A stretch of 64,000 nucleotides of DNA, taken from the NCBI GenBank assembly GCA_023437715.1, contig JAEZFK010000011.1, forward strand, positions 1 through 64,000, read 5' to 3'. This document shows, in pieces, positions 51,267 through 59,680 of this stretch. Source of the stretch: Bacillota bacterium. GTDB lineage: Bacteria; Bacillota; Clostridia; Lachnospirales; Lachnospiraceae. A model generated the notes under the pieces. It was not told where the DNA came from. It searched no databases and worked only from the letters and a program-made list of their open reading frames with translations. The translations under genes were made by a program, and so were the position numbers. Within the stretch, counting starts at the first letter, position 1; the number at the start of each line of letters is the position of its first letter.

Positions 51267-52628
51267 TTAAATTTCTTTCACCGGCGGTTTTGCATTTCGC
51301 AAAAGCAGGGCGCCAAATCCCATGACCACGAAAAATACGATGAGAAATGCAATTACAGCCATTCCATGGGCAAACCAGGCGGCGACGATCATGAACAGGG
51401 AGCCTGCAAGGGATAAGCAGGGCATGAATATCCGGTTAAAAAAGTTAAGCTCTTTCCCCTTTATCATGAATCTGATGAAAATAGGAATGTACAGGGCGTA
51501 AACCGTAACAATGGGCAGCTCGGAGGAATCAAAGCTGAAAAATCCGAACCAGGTAGCGGTTAAATTGGCCCCGTAAAAGTAAAACAGCCAGATGCCGCAG
51601 AGAAACAGTCCCAGGATTGCGGAGTTGACAGGCATGTTGGTGGATGGGTCCACCTGGCTGAAAACCCTGGGCTTGGGACCAAGGCCTCTTGCGGCAATGG
51701 AATAGATTCCCCGGGTACAGCCTAACATCAGCCCGTTTAAGGTTCCCAGGCAGGAAATGATGACAAATACAAACAGCAGGGAGCCTCCCGCCGAGGTGAA
51801 AACCGTCTGGAAAGCCAGCTTGGCCCCGGCCTCTCCGCCCGCCATCATCACCTCATTTTTAATGGTTCCTGCCAGGCCGATATAATACAGGATATAAGCT
51901 GACATGGTAATAAAGGTACCTGTAATCAGGGCCAGGGGAAGATTTCTTTTTGCATTTTTCAATTCTGCGTTAATGCAGGTGGCGATAATCCAGCCCTCAT
52001 AGGCAAAGCACGCCGCCACAACCGCCGTAAATAATCCGTTGGAGGTTCCCTGGGATACGTAATGTGTGAAGTTGTAGGCGGTCATTCCGCTGCGGAGCCC
52101 GGTAAAGGTTCCCACAACCGCCATCAAAAACAGGGGAATCAGCTTGATGACCGTGGTGCTTACCTGGAACTTTCCGGCTAAAACCGGAGATAAGGCATTG
52201 ATTGTAAAGCTTGAAACCAGGTAGAGGCAGGCAATGGTCATGCACTCCCCGCCTGTAATGGAAAAGCCGAAGATGACGCAGGTATACCGTGCGGAGACCC
52301 ATGCCAGCACAGAGGTAATGGTAGGATAGTAAATGACTGCCATAAACCATCCCACATAATAGGCATATTTTTTCCCCACCGTGGCTTCTGCGTAATCTAC
52401 GATGCCGTTGACATACTGATATTTGGTAGCCATGACAGAAAAGGTGTAGGCACAGGAAATCATGATGATACCGCCGATCACCCATGCCAGGATGCCCAGT
52501 TTTAAATTGCCGCCTGTTGCGGTCAGGATTTTTTCAGCTTTAAAAAATACGCCGCTGCCGATGACGATTCCTACAACCATTGCGATGGCTGTGAAAAGAC
52601 CATATTTTTTTTCTAATTTCGGTTCCAT
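51267..52628 (-). CDS. APC family amino-acid permease
   Basis: The 453-residue protein has about twelve membrane helices. Its first helix carries V-V-G-I-V-I-G-S-G-V-F-F, the unwound G-S-G motif of amino-acid/polyamine/organocation transporters. A central F-A-Y-E-G-W-I segment matches helix 6 of LAT-type exchangers, and A-E-L-K-N-A-K-R-N-L-P-L-A is the usual loop after it. The substrate is most likely a neutral amino acid, but that is inference from the family. The ribosome binding site is weak (GAAGTGG). It faces the GMC gene across a shared terminator. Confidence 0.88.
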   Translation of the reverse strand: MEPKLEKKYGLFTAIAMVVGIVIGSGVFFKAEKILTATGGNLKLGILAWVIGGIIMISCAYTFSVMATKYQYVNGIVDYAEATVGKKYAYYVGWFMAVIYYPTITSVLAWVSARYTCVIFGFSITGGECMTIACLYLVSSFTINALSPVLAGKFQVSTTVIKLIPLFLMAVVGTFTGLRSGMTAYNFTHYVSQGTSNGLFTAVVAACFAYEGWIIATCINAELKNAKRNLPLALITGTFITMSAYILYYIGLAGTIKNEVMMAGGEAGAKLAFQTVFTSAGGSLLFVFVIISCLGTLNGLMLGCTRGIYSIAARGLGPKPRVFSQVDPSTNMPVNSAILGLFLCGIWLFYFYGANLTATWFGFFSFDSSELPIVTVYALYIPIFIRFMIKGKELNFFNRIFMPCLSLAGSLFMIVAAWFAHGMAVIAFLIVFFVVMGFGALLLRNAKPPVKEI

Positions 52629-52964
52629 AATTTGACCACTTCTATTCTTCGATAGAATTCTTTCTTTATTATTCTCTCACCATATGCTTTTCCTATGGTG
52701 AAAAGCCTTTTCATTTTATCATAAAATTAGACATAATCCAGCAAAATTTTATTTTTTTTGCCCTTTCTTTGTAAAAGTTTTTTGATGCGCTTCAGCCCTT
52801 TGTGTAAAGATAGGGGCGGAATCTGTCCATATGCAAAAAAATACAAAAGCGATTGAGAACCTGTGGGAAATAACCAAAATTAAAGGGAAACAGACTGAAA
52901 ATTTATTGAGTTCCGGATAAAAGTGCGATATACTTAGTCCATCAGGACAAAAGAGGTACAAGAT
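52629..52964. promoter_or_regulatory. Divergent regulatory region between the APC permease and the hybrid kinase
   Basis: No gene lies here. CACCATA (52678-52684) and TATGGTG (52694-52700) form a perfect inverted repeat in the permease leader. A second repeat, TTCTAT/ATAGAA, lies near 52640-52657. Both would form hairpins in the permease mRNA or serve as binding sites. The kinase promoter is at 52906-52934. Confidence 0.5.
52906..52934 (+). promoter_or_regulatory. Promoter of the signalling cassette
   Basis: TTGAGT (52906-52911), 17 bases, TATACT (52929-52934), about 30 bases before the kinase ATG. Confidence 0.65.
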
Positions 52965-55900
52965 ATGAAGGGAAGCATGAGAAAGTTTTTTGCATTGGCA
53001 GTGAGTACCGTAATGCTTTTTCTATTGACATTTCCGGGGACGGCTCATGGAGCCCCGGCAAAAACCCTGCGGATCGGCTACATGGATTATCAGGGTTTTA
53101 TTCAGCAGGGCCAGGATGGAACCTACGAAGGATACGGGGTGGATTACCTAAATGAGATTTCAAAATACACAGGCTGGCAGTATGAATACGTGTTTGGAAC
53201 CTGGGCGGATCTGCTGGAAATGCTGAAAAACAGGGAAATCGACTTTCTCTGCACGGCCCAGAAGACGGAAGCCCGCGTGAAAGAATATGATTTTTCCTCC
53301 TATCCCATCGGCTATACCCAGGGTCTTTTATATACCCTGCCGGATAACGAGGGGATGTATTACCAGGACTATGAGGCCTTAAACCACACAAAAATAGGCG
53401 GTTTAAAGGGCAGCGCCGTCAACAGCTTCCTGGAAAAGTATGCAAAAAGGTATGGCTTTGAGTATGAGCTTGTGCAGTATAACAGTGAAAAGCAGATGGA
53501 GGAAGCTTTAAATGACGGCGATGTGGAATCCATTGCGACAGAGCGCCTGGCCTATCATGAGAACTTAAAGCTGGTGGCCCAGTTCGGGGCAGACCCCTAT
53601 TACATGATATCCTATAAGAACAGCCCCTATATGGAGTCCCTGGATTTTGCTCTCAGCGAGATTAAGGTAAATCCTGTTTTTGAGACAGAGCTTTATACCA
53701 AATATTACAGCAGAAGCGCCGCCAATACAGAGGCGCTTTACACCCGGGAGGAAATGGAATATATCCGGTCTGCGCCTGTCATTACGGTGGGAAATCTGCC
53801 TGACCGTCATCCCCTTTCCTGGCTCAATGAAAAAACCGGAAAAGTGGAAGGCATTAATGAGGATATTATGAATCTGATTTCAGAGATCAGCGGCCTTACC
53901 TTCGACCATCAGGCCCTTCCATTGCTGGAAAGGCCGGTTGACGTCTTGAAGCAGGGCCGGTTTGACCTGGTGGCGGGGATTCTCTATTCAGATACCTACA
54001 AAAAGGACCCGGAGCTTTCAATTTCGAATCCGTTTCTGACCAGCAATCTGGTGATAGCCGTAAGAAAAGGGTATAAGTACAATCCTCAGAATAATGTTGT
54101 GATGGGCCTCAGCCAATCCTTTCAGACAATGCAGGAATACATAGCCGGAACCTATCCTAATTTCCGCATCGTCACCTATGATACGGTGGCGGATGTTGTG
54201 AAGGCGGTTGAAAGGGGAGAGGCTGATGCCATGATACAGAATGGCTACATGATGACCTATCTCCTTCAGAATCCCCGGTACTCGGACATACAGATTCTGC
54301 CGACCCAGTTCATAGAGGAGAAGTCCGTCATTGCGGCTTTAAGCAGCGCAGACCCCAGACTTATTTCCATCATCAACAAAACGCTTGCCGTGATTCCGCG
54401 GGAGCAGGTGTCTGAGATCGTGACCGCGAGAACTATTGCCGACCCCTATCATGCCACCCTTATGGACACCCTGTATGAGTACCGCATGATATTTTCCGGC
54501 CTGGGAGGACTGCTGATCGCCGTACTCGCGGCCGTTGCCGCAATTATGACAATGAGGCATGAAAACCTGAGCCGCCTTCAGGACAAGAATAAGCAGCTGG
54601 CTGAGGCAGTGAGGCAGGCGGATATGGCAAACCGGGCCAAGAGTCTTTTCCTTGCGCGCATGAGCCATGAAATAAGGACGCCCATGAACGCCATCATCGG
54701 TCTGACCACCATTGCCCAAAGCCATAAGGACAATGCGGAGAAGATGGAGGAATGCCTGGACAAGATCACAACCTCCTCCAGAATACTGCTGAATATTATC
54801 AACGATGTTCTGGACATGTCGGCCATTGAAAATGAGAAGCTGCAGATCGCCCACGCGCCCTTTGATTTTAAGCAGCTGCTCATGGGAATTTCCTCCATAT
54901 ACTATGCCCAGTGCAGGGGAAAGGGCATTGATTTTGATTTAACCCTGTCCAGGGTATCGGAGGAAACCCTGGTAGGGGATGCCCTCAGAACAAACCAGAT
55001 CCTGCTAAACCTCATGTCCAATGCCTTTAAATTTACGCCTGCCGGAGGCTCCATACGGCTTCTGGTTACCCAGACCATGATACAGAGTGAAACCGTTTAT
55101 ATGCGCTTTGAAGTGATGGACACGGGCAGCGGAATGACGGATGAGATGAAAGAACGGCTGTTCCAGCCCTTTGAACAGGAAAGCACGGACACAGCAGTGG
55201 AGCATGGCGGCTCCGGCCTTGGACTGTCCATTACCAAGAACCTGGTGGACATGCTTCAGGGAAAGATCAAGGTTGACAGCCAGAAGAATGCGGGAACCAC
55301 CTTTACCGTAGATCTTCCTTTTGGCTTATCAAAGGAGAGGATAAACGTTGAGGAAGACAACTTCAGAAGTATCCGGGCCCTGGTGGTTGATGATGACCCG
55401 GATACTGTGGAATACATTTCAACCATATTAAAGCGTATCGGTATTGATCATGATGTGGCAAATTCCGGCCAGGAGGCCATTGAAAAGCTGTCTCTGGAGT
55501 ATGAAAAGGGACGGGGATACGACATATGCTTTTTAGACTGGGTCATGTCAGGCGTTGACGGAATTGCCGTAACCCGTAAGATCAGGGAGCTGTTTAATGA
55601 GAATACCACCATTATCATTGTCTCCGCTTATGACCTTTCGGAGGTGAGGGATGAGGCGCGGCGGGCCGGTGCCAATATGTTCATAACAAAGCCTGTATTC
55701 CAGTCCACCATATTTAACGTGTTGATGAACCTTTCCGGCGGGAAGTACAAGAAGATGACGGCCAGGGTAAAGGATTACGATTTTACAGGCTTTCGGGTTC
55801 TCCTTGCGGAGGACAATGAAATCAATATGGAAATTGCCGTGGAACTTCTGGATATGGTAAATATGAAGGTGGACCGGGCCCAGAATGGAAAAGAAGCGGT

Positions 55901-56168
55901 GGAAATGTTTGAAACGAGTGAACCGGGGACCTACGGGGTGGTTCTGCTGGATATTCAGATGCCTGTCATGGACGGACATGAAGCGGCCAGAACCATACGT
56001 AAGGGAAGTCATCCGGAAGCAAAGACCATACCGATTTATGCAATTACAGCCAATGCCTTTACAGAGGATGTTTCTGCCGCTCTTGCAGCCGGCATGAACG
56101 GTTATATTGCCAAACCTATAGATAATGAGATTTTGTACAGCACGCTGGAAAAGCACTGTACAAGGTAG
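52965..56168 (+). CDS. Hybrid sensor histidine kinase with two periplasmic-binding domains and two receivers
   Basis: The 1067-residue protein has a signal peptide (to about residue 30, T-A-H-G-A) and two type-3 solute-binding domains in tandem (about 34-250 and 270-500), each starting LRIGYMDYQGF-like or VITVGNLPDRHP-like. A transmembrane helix (about 510-530) and a short coiled coil follow. HisKA has M-S-H-E-I-R-T-P-M-N near 565, and HATPase has N-A-F-K-F-T-P, D-T-G-S-G-M and G-G-S-G-L-G-L-S-I. Two receivers come last: REC1 with F-L-D-W-V-M near 855, and REC2 with L-L-D-I-Q-M-P-V-M-D-G near 1000. It resembles BvgS/EvgS-like sensors of amino acids or other small ligands. AGAGG precedes the ATG. 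The HPt domain is supplied by a separate gene. Confidence 0.92.
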   Translation: MKGSMRKFFALAVSTVMLFLLTFPGTAHGAPAKTLRIGYMDYQGFIQQGQDGTYEGYGVDYLNEISKYTGWQYEYVFGTWADLLEMLKNREIDFLCTAQKTEARVKEYDFSSYPIGYTQGLLYTLPDNEGMYYQDYEALNHTKIGGLKGSAVNSFLEKYAKRYGFEYELVQYNSEKQMEEALNDGDVESIATERLAYHENLKLVAQFGADPYYMISYKNSPYMESLDFALSEIKVNPVFETELYTKYYSRSAANTEALYTREEMEYIRSAPVITVGNLPDRHPLSWLNEKTGKVEGINEDIMNLISEISGLTFDHQALPLLERPVDVLKQGRFDLVAGILYSDTYKKDPELSISNPFLTSNLVIAVRKGYKYNPQNNVVMGLSQSFQTMQEYIAGTYPNFRIVTYDTVADVVKAVERGEADAMIQNGYMMTYLLQNPRYSDIQILPTQFIEEKSVIAALSSADPRLISIINKTLAVIPREQVSEIVTARTIADPYHATLMDTLYEYRMIFSGLGGLLIAVLAAVAAIMTMRHENLSRLQDKNKQLAEAVRQADMANRAKSLFLARMSHEIRTPMNAIIGLTTIAQSHKDNAEKMEECLDKITTSSRILLNIINDVLDMSAIENEKLQIAHAPFDFKQLLMGISSIYYAQCRGKGIDFDLTLSRVSEETLVGDALRTNQILLNLMSNAFKFTPAGGSIRLLVTQTMIQSETVYMRFEVMDTGSGMTDEMKERLFQPFEQESTDTAVEHGGSGLGLSITKNLVDMLQGKIKVDSQKNAGTTFTVDLPFGLSKERINVEEDNFRSIRALVVDDDPDTVEYISTILKRIGIDHDVANSGQEAIEKLSLEYEKGRGYDICFLDWVMSGVDGIAVTRKIRELFNENTTIIIVSAYDLSEVRDEARRAGANMFITKPVFQSTIFNVLMNLSGGKYKKMTARVKDYDFTGFRVLLAEDNEINMEIAVELLDMVNMKVDRAQNGKEAVEMFETSEPGTYGVVLLDIQMPVMDGHEAARTIRKGSHPEAKTIPIYAITANAFTEDVSAALAAGMNGYIAKPIDNEILYSTLEKHCTR

Positions 56169-56186
56169 GAAGCCGGAGGAATTTGC

Positions 56187-57692
56187 ATGACACTTGGGAA
56201 GAAAGATTACTGCAGACAGGCAGTTCACAATGTAATCTACGGAAAAGTAAATAAGAACTTTTACCGATGCCATTGTGAGCTGCTGAGGCAGATAAATTTT
56301 ACAACAGTCCGGCTGGCCTATATCTTTTCGTCTCTGCTGTACACCTGCCTGCTGGCCGATGCTTTTGCGGCGGAGGGCAGCAGGCGCTTTCTCGGCTTAT
56401 ATGCAGGGACCACGTTTTTCCTGGCAGCGATGACTCTGCTGATTCTGACCGTATTCAAGGACCGGTACCGGTGCGCCAGAGTGCTTTATTACCTGTTTGC
56501 GGCGGCTGTATTCATCCCCGCCATTTTTGGGGGAACTGTCATGAGCCCGGACAGGCCTGCGGTCGGATTTTTTGTGCTGTTAATGATTTTACCGCTTTTA
56601 TATGTGGAGCAGCCGGTTCATTCCGTCATACTGTCTGCCTTTGCCTGCATCCTGTTCTGTGGGGCAGCGGCAAAGGCGGATGACCCGGGGGTGGCAGGGA
56701 CTGATATAGCCATTGCTGTCTGCTGTTTTTTTGTCAGCGGAGTATTTACCACCTATATCAGAAATATGTATCTGCAGTATCTGCAGGCGACCATCATCTT
56801 CCGCACCCAGTCGGAAACCGACCGGCTCACAGGGGTTTTCAATAAGGAGTGTACGGAAAATCTCTGCGAAGCATATTTGCAGAGCGCCCGGGGACTTTAT
56901 GACTGCGCGCTTTTTATTATTGACCTGGATAACTTTAAATACATCAATGATGCCTACGGACATAAGCAGGGAGATGTGTTTTTAAACGAGACAGGCCGAT
57001 TGCTGAAAGAGAGCTTCTATGAAAATGATGTGGTTGGCCGTATCGGAGGAGATGAATTCCTCGTTCTGGTGAAAGATGTGAAGGATGTTTCCATTCTTTC
57101 AAAAAAGGCATCAATGATTGAAGAGAAAATCCAGAATATCTTTTCCGATTTGACAGTCACCCGGTTTACCTGCAGTATCGGCATTTCCCTGAGCACGAAA
57201 GATAAGCCGCTGGAATACCACACCATGTTCTTCCGCGCGGATCAGGCGCTTTATTCGGCGAAGCAGAAAGGGAGGAACCGGTATGTATTTTATTCCGAGG
57301 ATTATTCCAGCCGCAATGATAAATCCCTTATGCTGGTGGTGGATGACAGCGAGGTGAGCAGAGCCATTCTCTGCAGCTGCTTTGAGAGCGAATATGAAAT
57401 TCTCCAGGCGGAGAATGGGATTCAGGCTCTGGAATATATGAGAAAGTACAGCAGCATCCTGTCAGTTGTGCTGCTGGATATTGAAATGCCGGTTATGAAT
57501 GGTTATGATGTGCTCATAAAGGTACGGACGGACAAGCGTATGGCCCAGATTCCCATACTCATGGTTACCGCCTATGGAGAAAACGAGATGGAAGCCCTGG
57601 AACTGGGGGCCATTGACTTAATTACAAAGCCTTTTGACCCGGTGGTGGTGAAAACGAGGGTTGCCAATGCAAGAAAGCAGTTTACATCATGA
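56187..57692 (+). CDS. Diguanylate cyclase with a C-terminal receiver domain
   Basis: The 501-residue protein has an N-terminal membrane domain (about residues 38-200, roughly six helices) and a GGDEF domain with D-L-D-N-F-K-Y-I-N-D near 250 and G-R-I-G-G-D-E-F-L-V near 290. The active site is intact, so c-di-GMP synthesis is expected. The RxxD product-inhibition site reads Y-E-N-D, so feedback inhibition is probably absent. The last 120 residues form a receiver with V-V-D-D-S-E and L-L-D-I-E-M-P-V-M-N-G and T-K-P-F-D. A C-terminal receiver on a membrane cyclase is an uncommon order. It lies 18 bases after the hybrid kinase. Confidence 0.92.
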   Translation: MTLGKKDYCRQAVHNVIYGKVNKNFYRCHCELLRQINFTTVRLAYIFSSLLYTCLLADAFAAEGSRRFLGLYAGTTFFLAAMTLLILTVFKDRYRCARVLYYLFAAAVFIPAIFGGTVMSPDRPAVGFFVLLMILPLLYVEQPVHSVILSAFACILFCGAAAKADDPGVAGTDIAIAVCCFFVSGVFTTYIRNMYLQYLQATIIFRTQSETDRLTGVFNKECTENLCEAYLQSARGLYDCALFIIDLDNFKYINDAYGHKQGDVFLNETGRLLKESFYENDVVGRIGGDEFLVLVKDVKDVSILSKKASMIEEKIQNIFSDLTVTRFTCSIGISLSTKDKPLEYHTMFFRADQALYSAKQKGRNRYVFYSEDYSSRNDKSLMLVVDDSEVSRAILCSCFESEYEILQAENGIQALEYMRKYSSILSVVLLDIEMPVMNGYDVLIKVRTDKRMAQIPILMVTAYGENEMEALELGAIDLITKPFDPVVVKTRVANARKQFTS

Positions 57693-57752
57693 GACAGTTG
57701 TCATTGACGGGAGACAGGGACATAAGAAGGCTGACAGGAAAGGGACTTATTT

Positions 57753-58103
57753 ATGGATGAACAGAAGCTATTGGAGGCCGGAATCAATTATGAGGCCGGA
57801 TTGCAAAGATTCAGCGGGAAAAGGGAATTATATGAAAAATTTTTAAACAAGTTCCCCGGGGATGAAAGCTATGAAAATATGGAGAAGGCCTTAAAGGCAG
57901 GAGACTGGGACCAGGCATTCAGCCACGCCCATACGCTGAAGGGAGTCTCAGGAAACCTCAGTATGGATGAGCTGTATACCCATCTGGTGCCTCTTGTGGA
58001 AGCGCTCCGCAATAACCGGACAGAAGAAGTGGAAGCCCTGGCGGAAAGGGTGAAGATAAGCTATGAGGCGGTAGTGGAAGCATTAAAGCAGCGCCGGGAT
58101 TAA
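57753..58103 (+). CDS. Stand-alone HPt phosphotransfer protein
   Basis: This 116-residue helical protein has the phosphoacceptor motif A-H-T-L-K-G-V-S-G-N-L near residues 56-66, with the active His in H-T-L-K-G. It should carry phosphate between the receivers of the hybrid kinase upstream and the receiver of the GGDEF protein, or to another regulator. It follows the GGDEF gene by 60 bases and precedes the ATL gene by 16. A weak AAAGGG lies upstream of the ATG. Confidence 0.92.
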   Translation: MDEQKLLEAGINYEAGLQRFSGKRELYEKFLNKFPGDESYENMEKALKAGDWDQAFSHAHTLKGVSGNLSMDELYTHLVPLVEALRNNRTEEVEALAERVKISYEAVVEALKQRRD

Positions 58104-58119
58104 AGAAGAGGAAGAAACC

Positions 58120-58437
58120 ATGAGAAACTTAATTCTGCAGCAGAAAATTTACGATATCATTGCAAATATTCCTCAGGGCACAGTCGCAACCTATGGACAG
58201 ATCGCCTGGATGGCCGGCATCCCCCGGGCGCCCCGTGTGGTCGGATATGTGGTGAGCAATGCGCCCTCGGGCCTGGCGCTCCCTTTCCACCGGGTGGTCA
58301 ACAGCCTGGGGAAAATGGCTCCGGACCATGTTTTCGGGGGAGAGAGGATTCAGCGTGCCATGCTTGAGAAAGAGGGCGTCGTCTTTTTGAAAAACGGCTC
58401 CATTGATATGGAAAAATGCAGGTGGAGGGTGATGTAG
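58120..58437 (+). CDS. Alkyltransferase-like protein (ATL, MGMT family without the active Cys)
   Basis: The 105-residue protein has the MGMT DNA-binding fold signature V-A-T-Y-G-Q-I-A near residues 22-29, the R-x-V-G-x-x-V arginine finger region (R-V-V-G-Y-V), and P-F-H-R-V-V where MGMT has P-C-H-R-V. The catalytic Cys is thus Phe. Such ATL proteins do not remove alkyl groups but bind O6-alkylguanine and recruit nucleotide excision repair. GAGGAAGAAACC precedes the ATG. It may be the last gene of the signalling operon, by proximity only. Confidence 0.87.
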   Translation: MRNLILQQKIYDIIANIPQGTVATYGQIAWMAGIPRAPRVVGYVVSNAPSGLALPFHRVVNSLGKMAPDHVFGGERIQRAMLEKEGVVFLKNGSIDMEKCRWRVM

Positions 58438-58458
58438 AACCTGGTAACAAAAAATTCT

Positions 58459-58486
58459 TTGACTATTTGACATAAGATGATAGAAT
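58459..58486 (+). promoter_or_regulatory. Promoter of hydE
   Basis: TTGACT (58459-58464), 16 bases, TAGAAT (58481-58486). A second TTGACA (58467-58472) lies too close to be the -35 for this box. Confidence 0.6.
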
Positions 58487-58532
58487 AAGCTTAATCAGGA
58501 ACCATAACCGCAAAATAAGGAGAAGATAAAAT

Positions 58533-59606
58533 ATGAGGGAACTCATTGATAAGCTGTATCAGACCCATGTCTTAGAAAAGGAAGAATTCGTTGATCTGAT
58601 AAAGAATTACGACAGGGAAACTGCGGAATACTTATTCACACTGTCAAGGTCTTTAAGTGAAAAGCATTTTGATAAAGAGGTTTACATCAGAGGTTTGATT
58701 GAATTTACCAATTACTGCAAAAATGACTGCTATTACTGCGGAATAAGAAAGGGCAATAAAAATGCCAGCCGTTACCGGCTCACCAAGGAGGAAATCCTTT
58801 CCTGCTGTGAGAACGGATATGAGCTGGGCTTTCGGACCTTTGTGCTTCAGGGGGGAGAAGATCCTGCGTTTACCGATGAGGTCATGACGGATATCGTAAG
58901 AAGCATCCGTGAGGGCTACCCGGACTGCGCCATCACCCTTTCCATCGGGGAAAAAACCTATGACCAGTATTTAAAATATTACCAGGCCGGAGCCAACCGC
59001 TATCTCCTCCGCCATGAAACAGCCAATCCGGAGCACTATGCAAAGCTTCATCCCCATTCCCTGTCCCTGGAAAACAGAAAGGAATGCTTGAGAAACTTAA
59101 AAAAGATCGGCTACCAGGTGGGAACCGGTTTTATGGTAGGCTCTCCTTACCAGACCCCGGAATGTCTGGCAGAGGATCTGCTGTTCATTAAGGAGCTGTC
59201 CCCCCATATGGTGGGCATAGGGCCCTTTATTCCTCATAAGGATACCCGGTTTGCCGGTTTTCCGGCAGGAAGCGTGGACTTAACTCTGTTTCTCATCGGG
59301 CTGATCCGGCTGATGCTGCCCAATGCGCTGATTCCGGCCACAACAGCCTTAGGAACCATGGACCCCAAGGGCAGGGAAAAGGGAATATTATCCGGTTCCA
59401 ATGTACTGATGCCCAATTTGTCGCCCATCGGTGTCCGGAAAAAGTACGATTTATACGACAATAAAATATGCACCGGAGAAGAAGCGGCGGAATGCAATGT
59501 CTGCCTGAGAAACCGCGTCGCTTCCGTTGGCTATCAGGTGGTGGAAAAGAGAGGCGACTGGCAGGGAGCAGCAACCATCATGGGAAGTGGCTTTGACGCG
59601 GAGTAA
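58533..59606 (+). CDS. hydE: [FeFe]-hydrogenase maturation radical SAM protein HydE
   Basis: The 357-residue enzyme is full length for HydE, which helps build the dithiomethylamine/diiron part of the hydrogenase H-cluster. The SAM cluster motif is C-K-N-D-C-Y-Y-C-G-I-R near residue 61-71. Other HydE-typical segments are F-V-L-Q-G-G-E-D near 108, LRHETANPEHYAKLHP near 167 and MVGIGPFIPHKDTRFA near 226. AAGGAGAAGA precedes the ATG. Neither HydF, HydG nor a hydrogenase is in the window, so the maturation genes are scattered. Its neighbour cooS suggests a redox-gas theme. Confidence 0.93.
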   Translation: MRELIDKLYQTHVLEKEEFVDLIKNYDRETAEYLFTLSRSLSEKHFDKEVYIRGLIEFTNYCKNDCYYCGIRKGNKNASRYRLTKEEILSCCENGYELGFRTFVLQGGEDPAFTDEVMTDIVRSIREGYPDCAITLSIGEKTYDQYLKYYQAGANRYLLRHETANPEHYAKLHPHSLSLENRKECLRNLKKIGYQVGTGFMVGSPYQTPECLAEDLLFIKELSPHMVGIGPFIPHKDTRFAGFPAGSVDLTLFLIGLIRLMLPNALIPATTALGTMDPKGREKGILSGSNVLMPNLSPIGVRKKYDLYDNKICTGEEAAECNVCLRNRVASVGYQVVEKRGDWQGAATIMGSGFDAE

Positions 59607-59680
59607 GTTCCCTGACAGGAAAGTATAGTATTTCTAAAATTTGGCATAATACCAGTGAATAATTTTTTATGGAGGTAATT

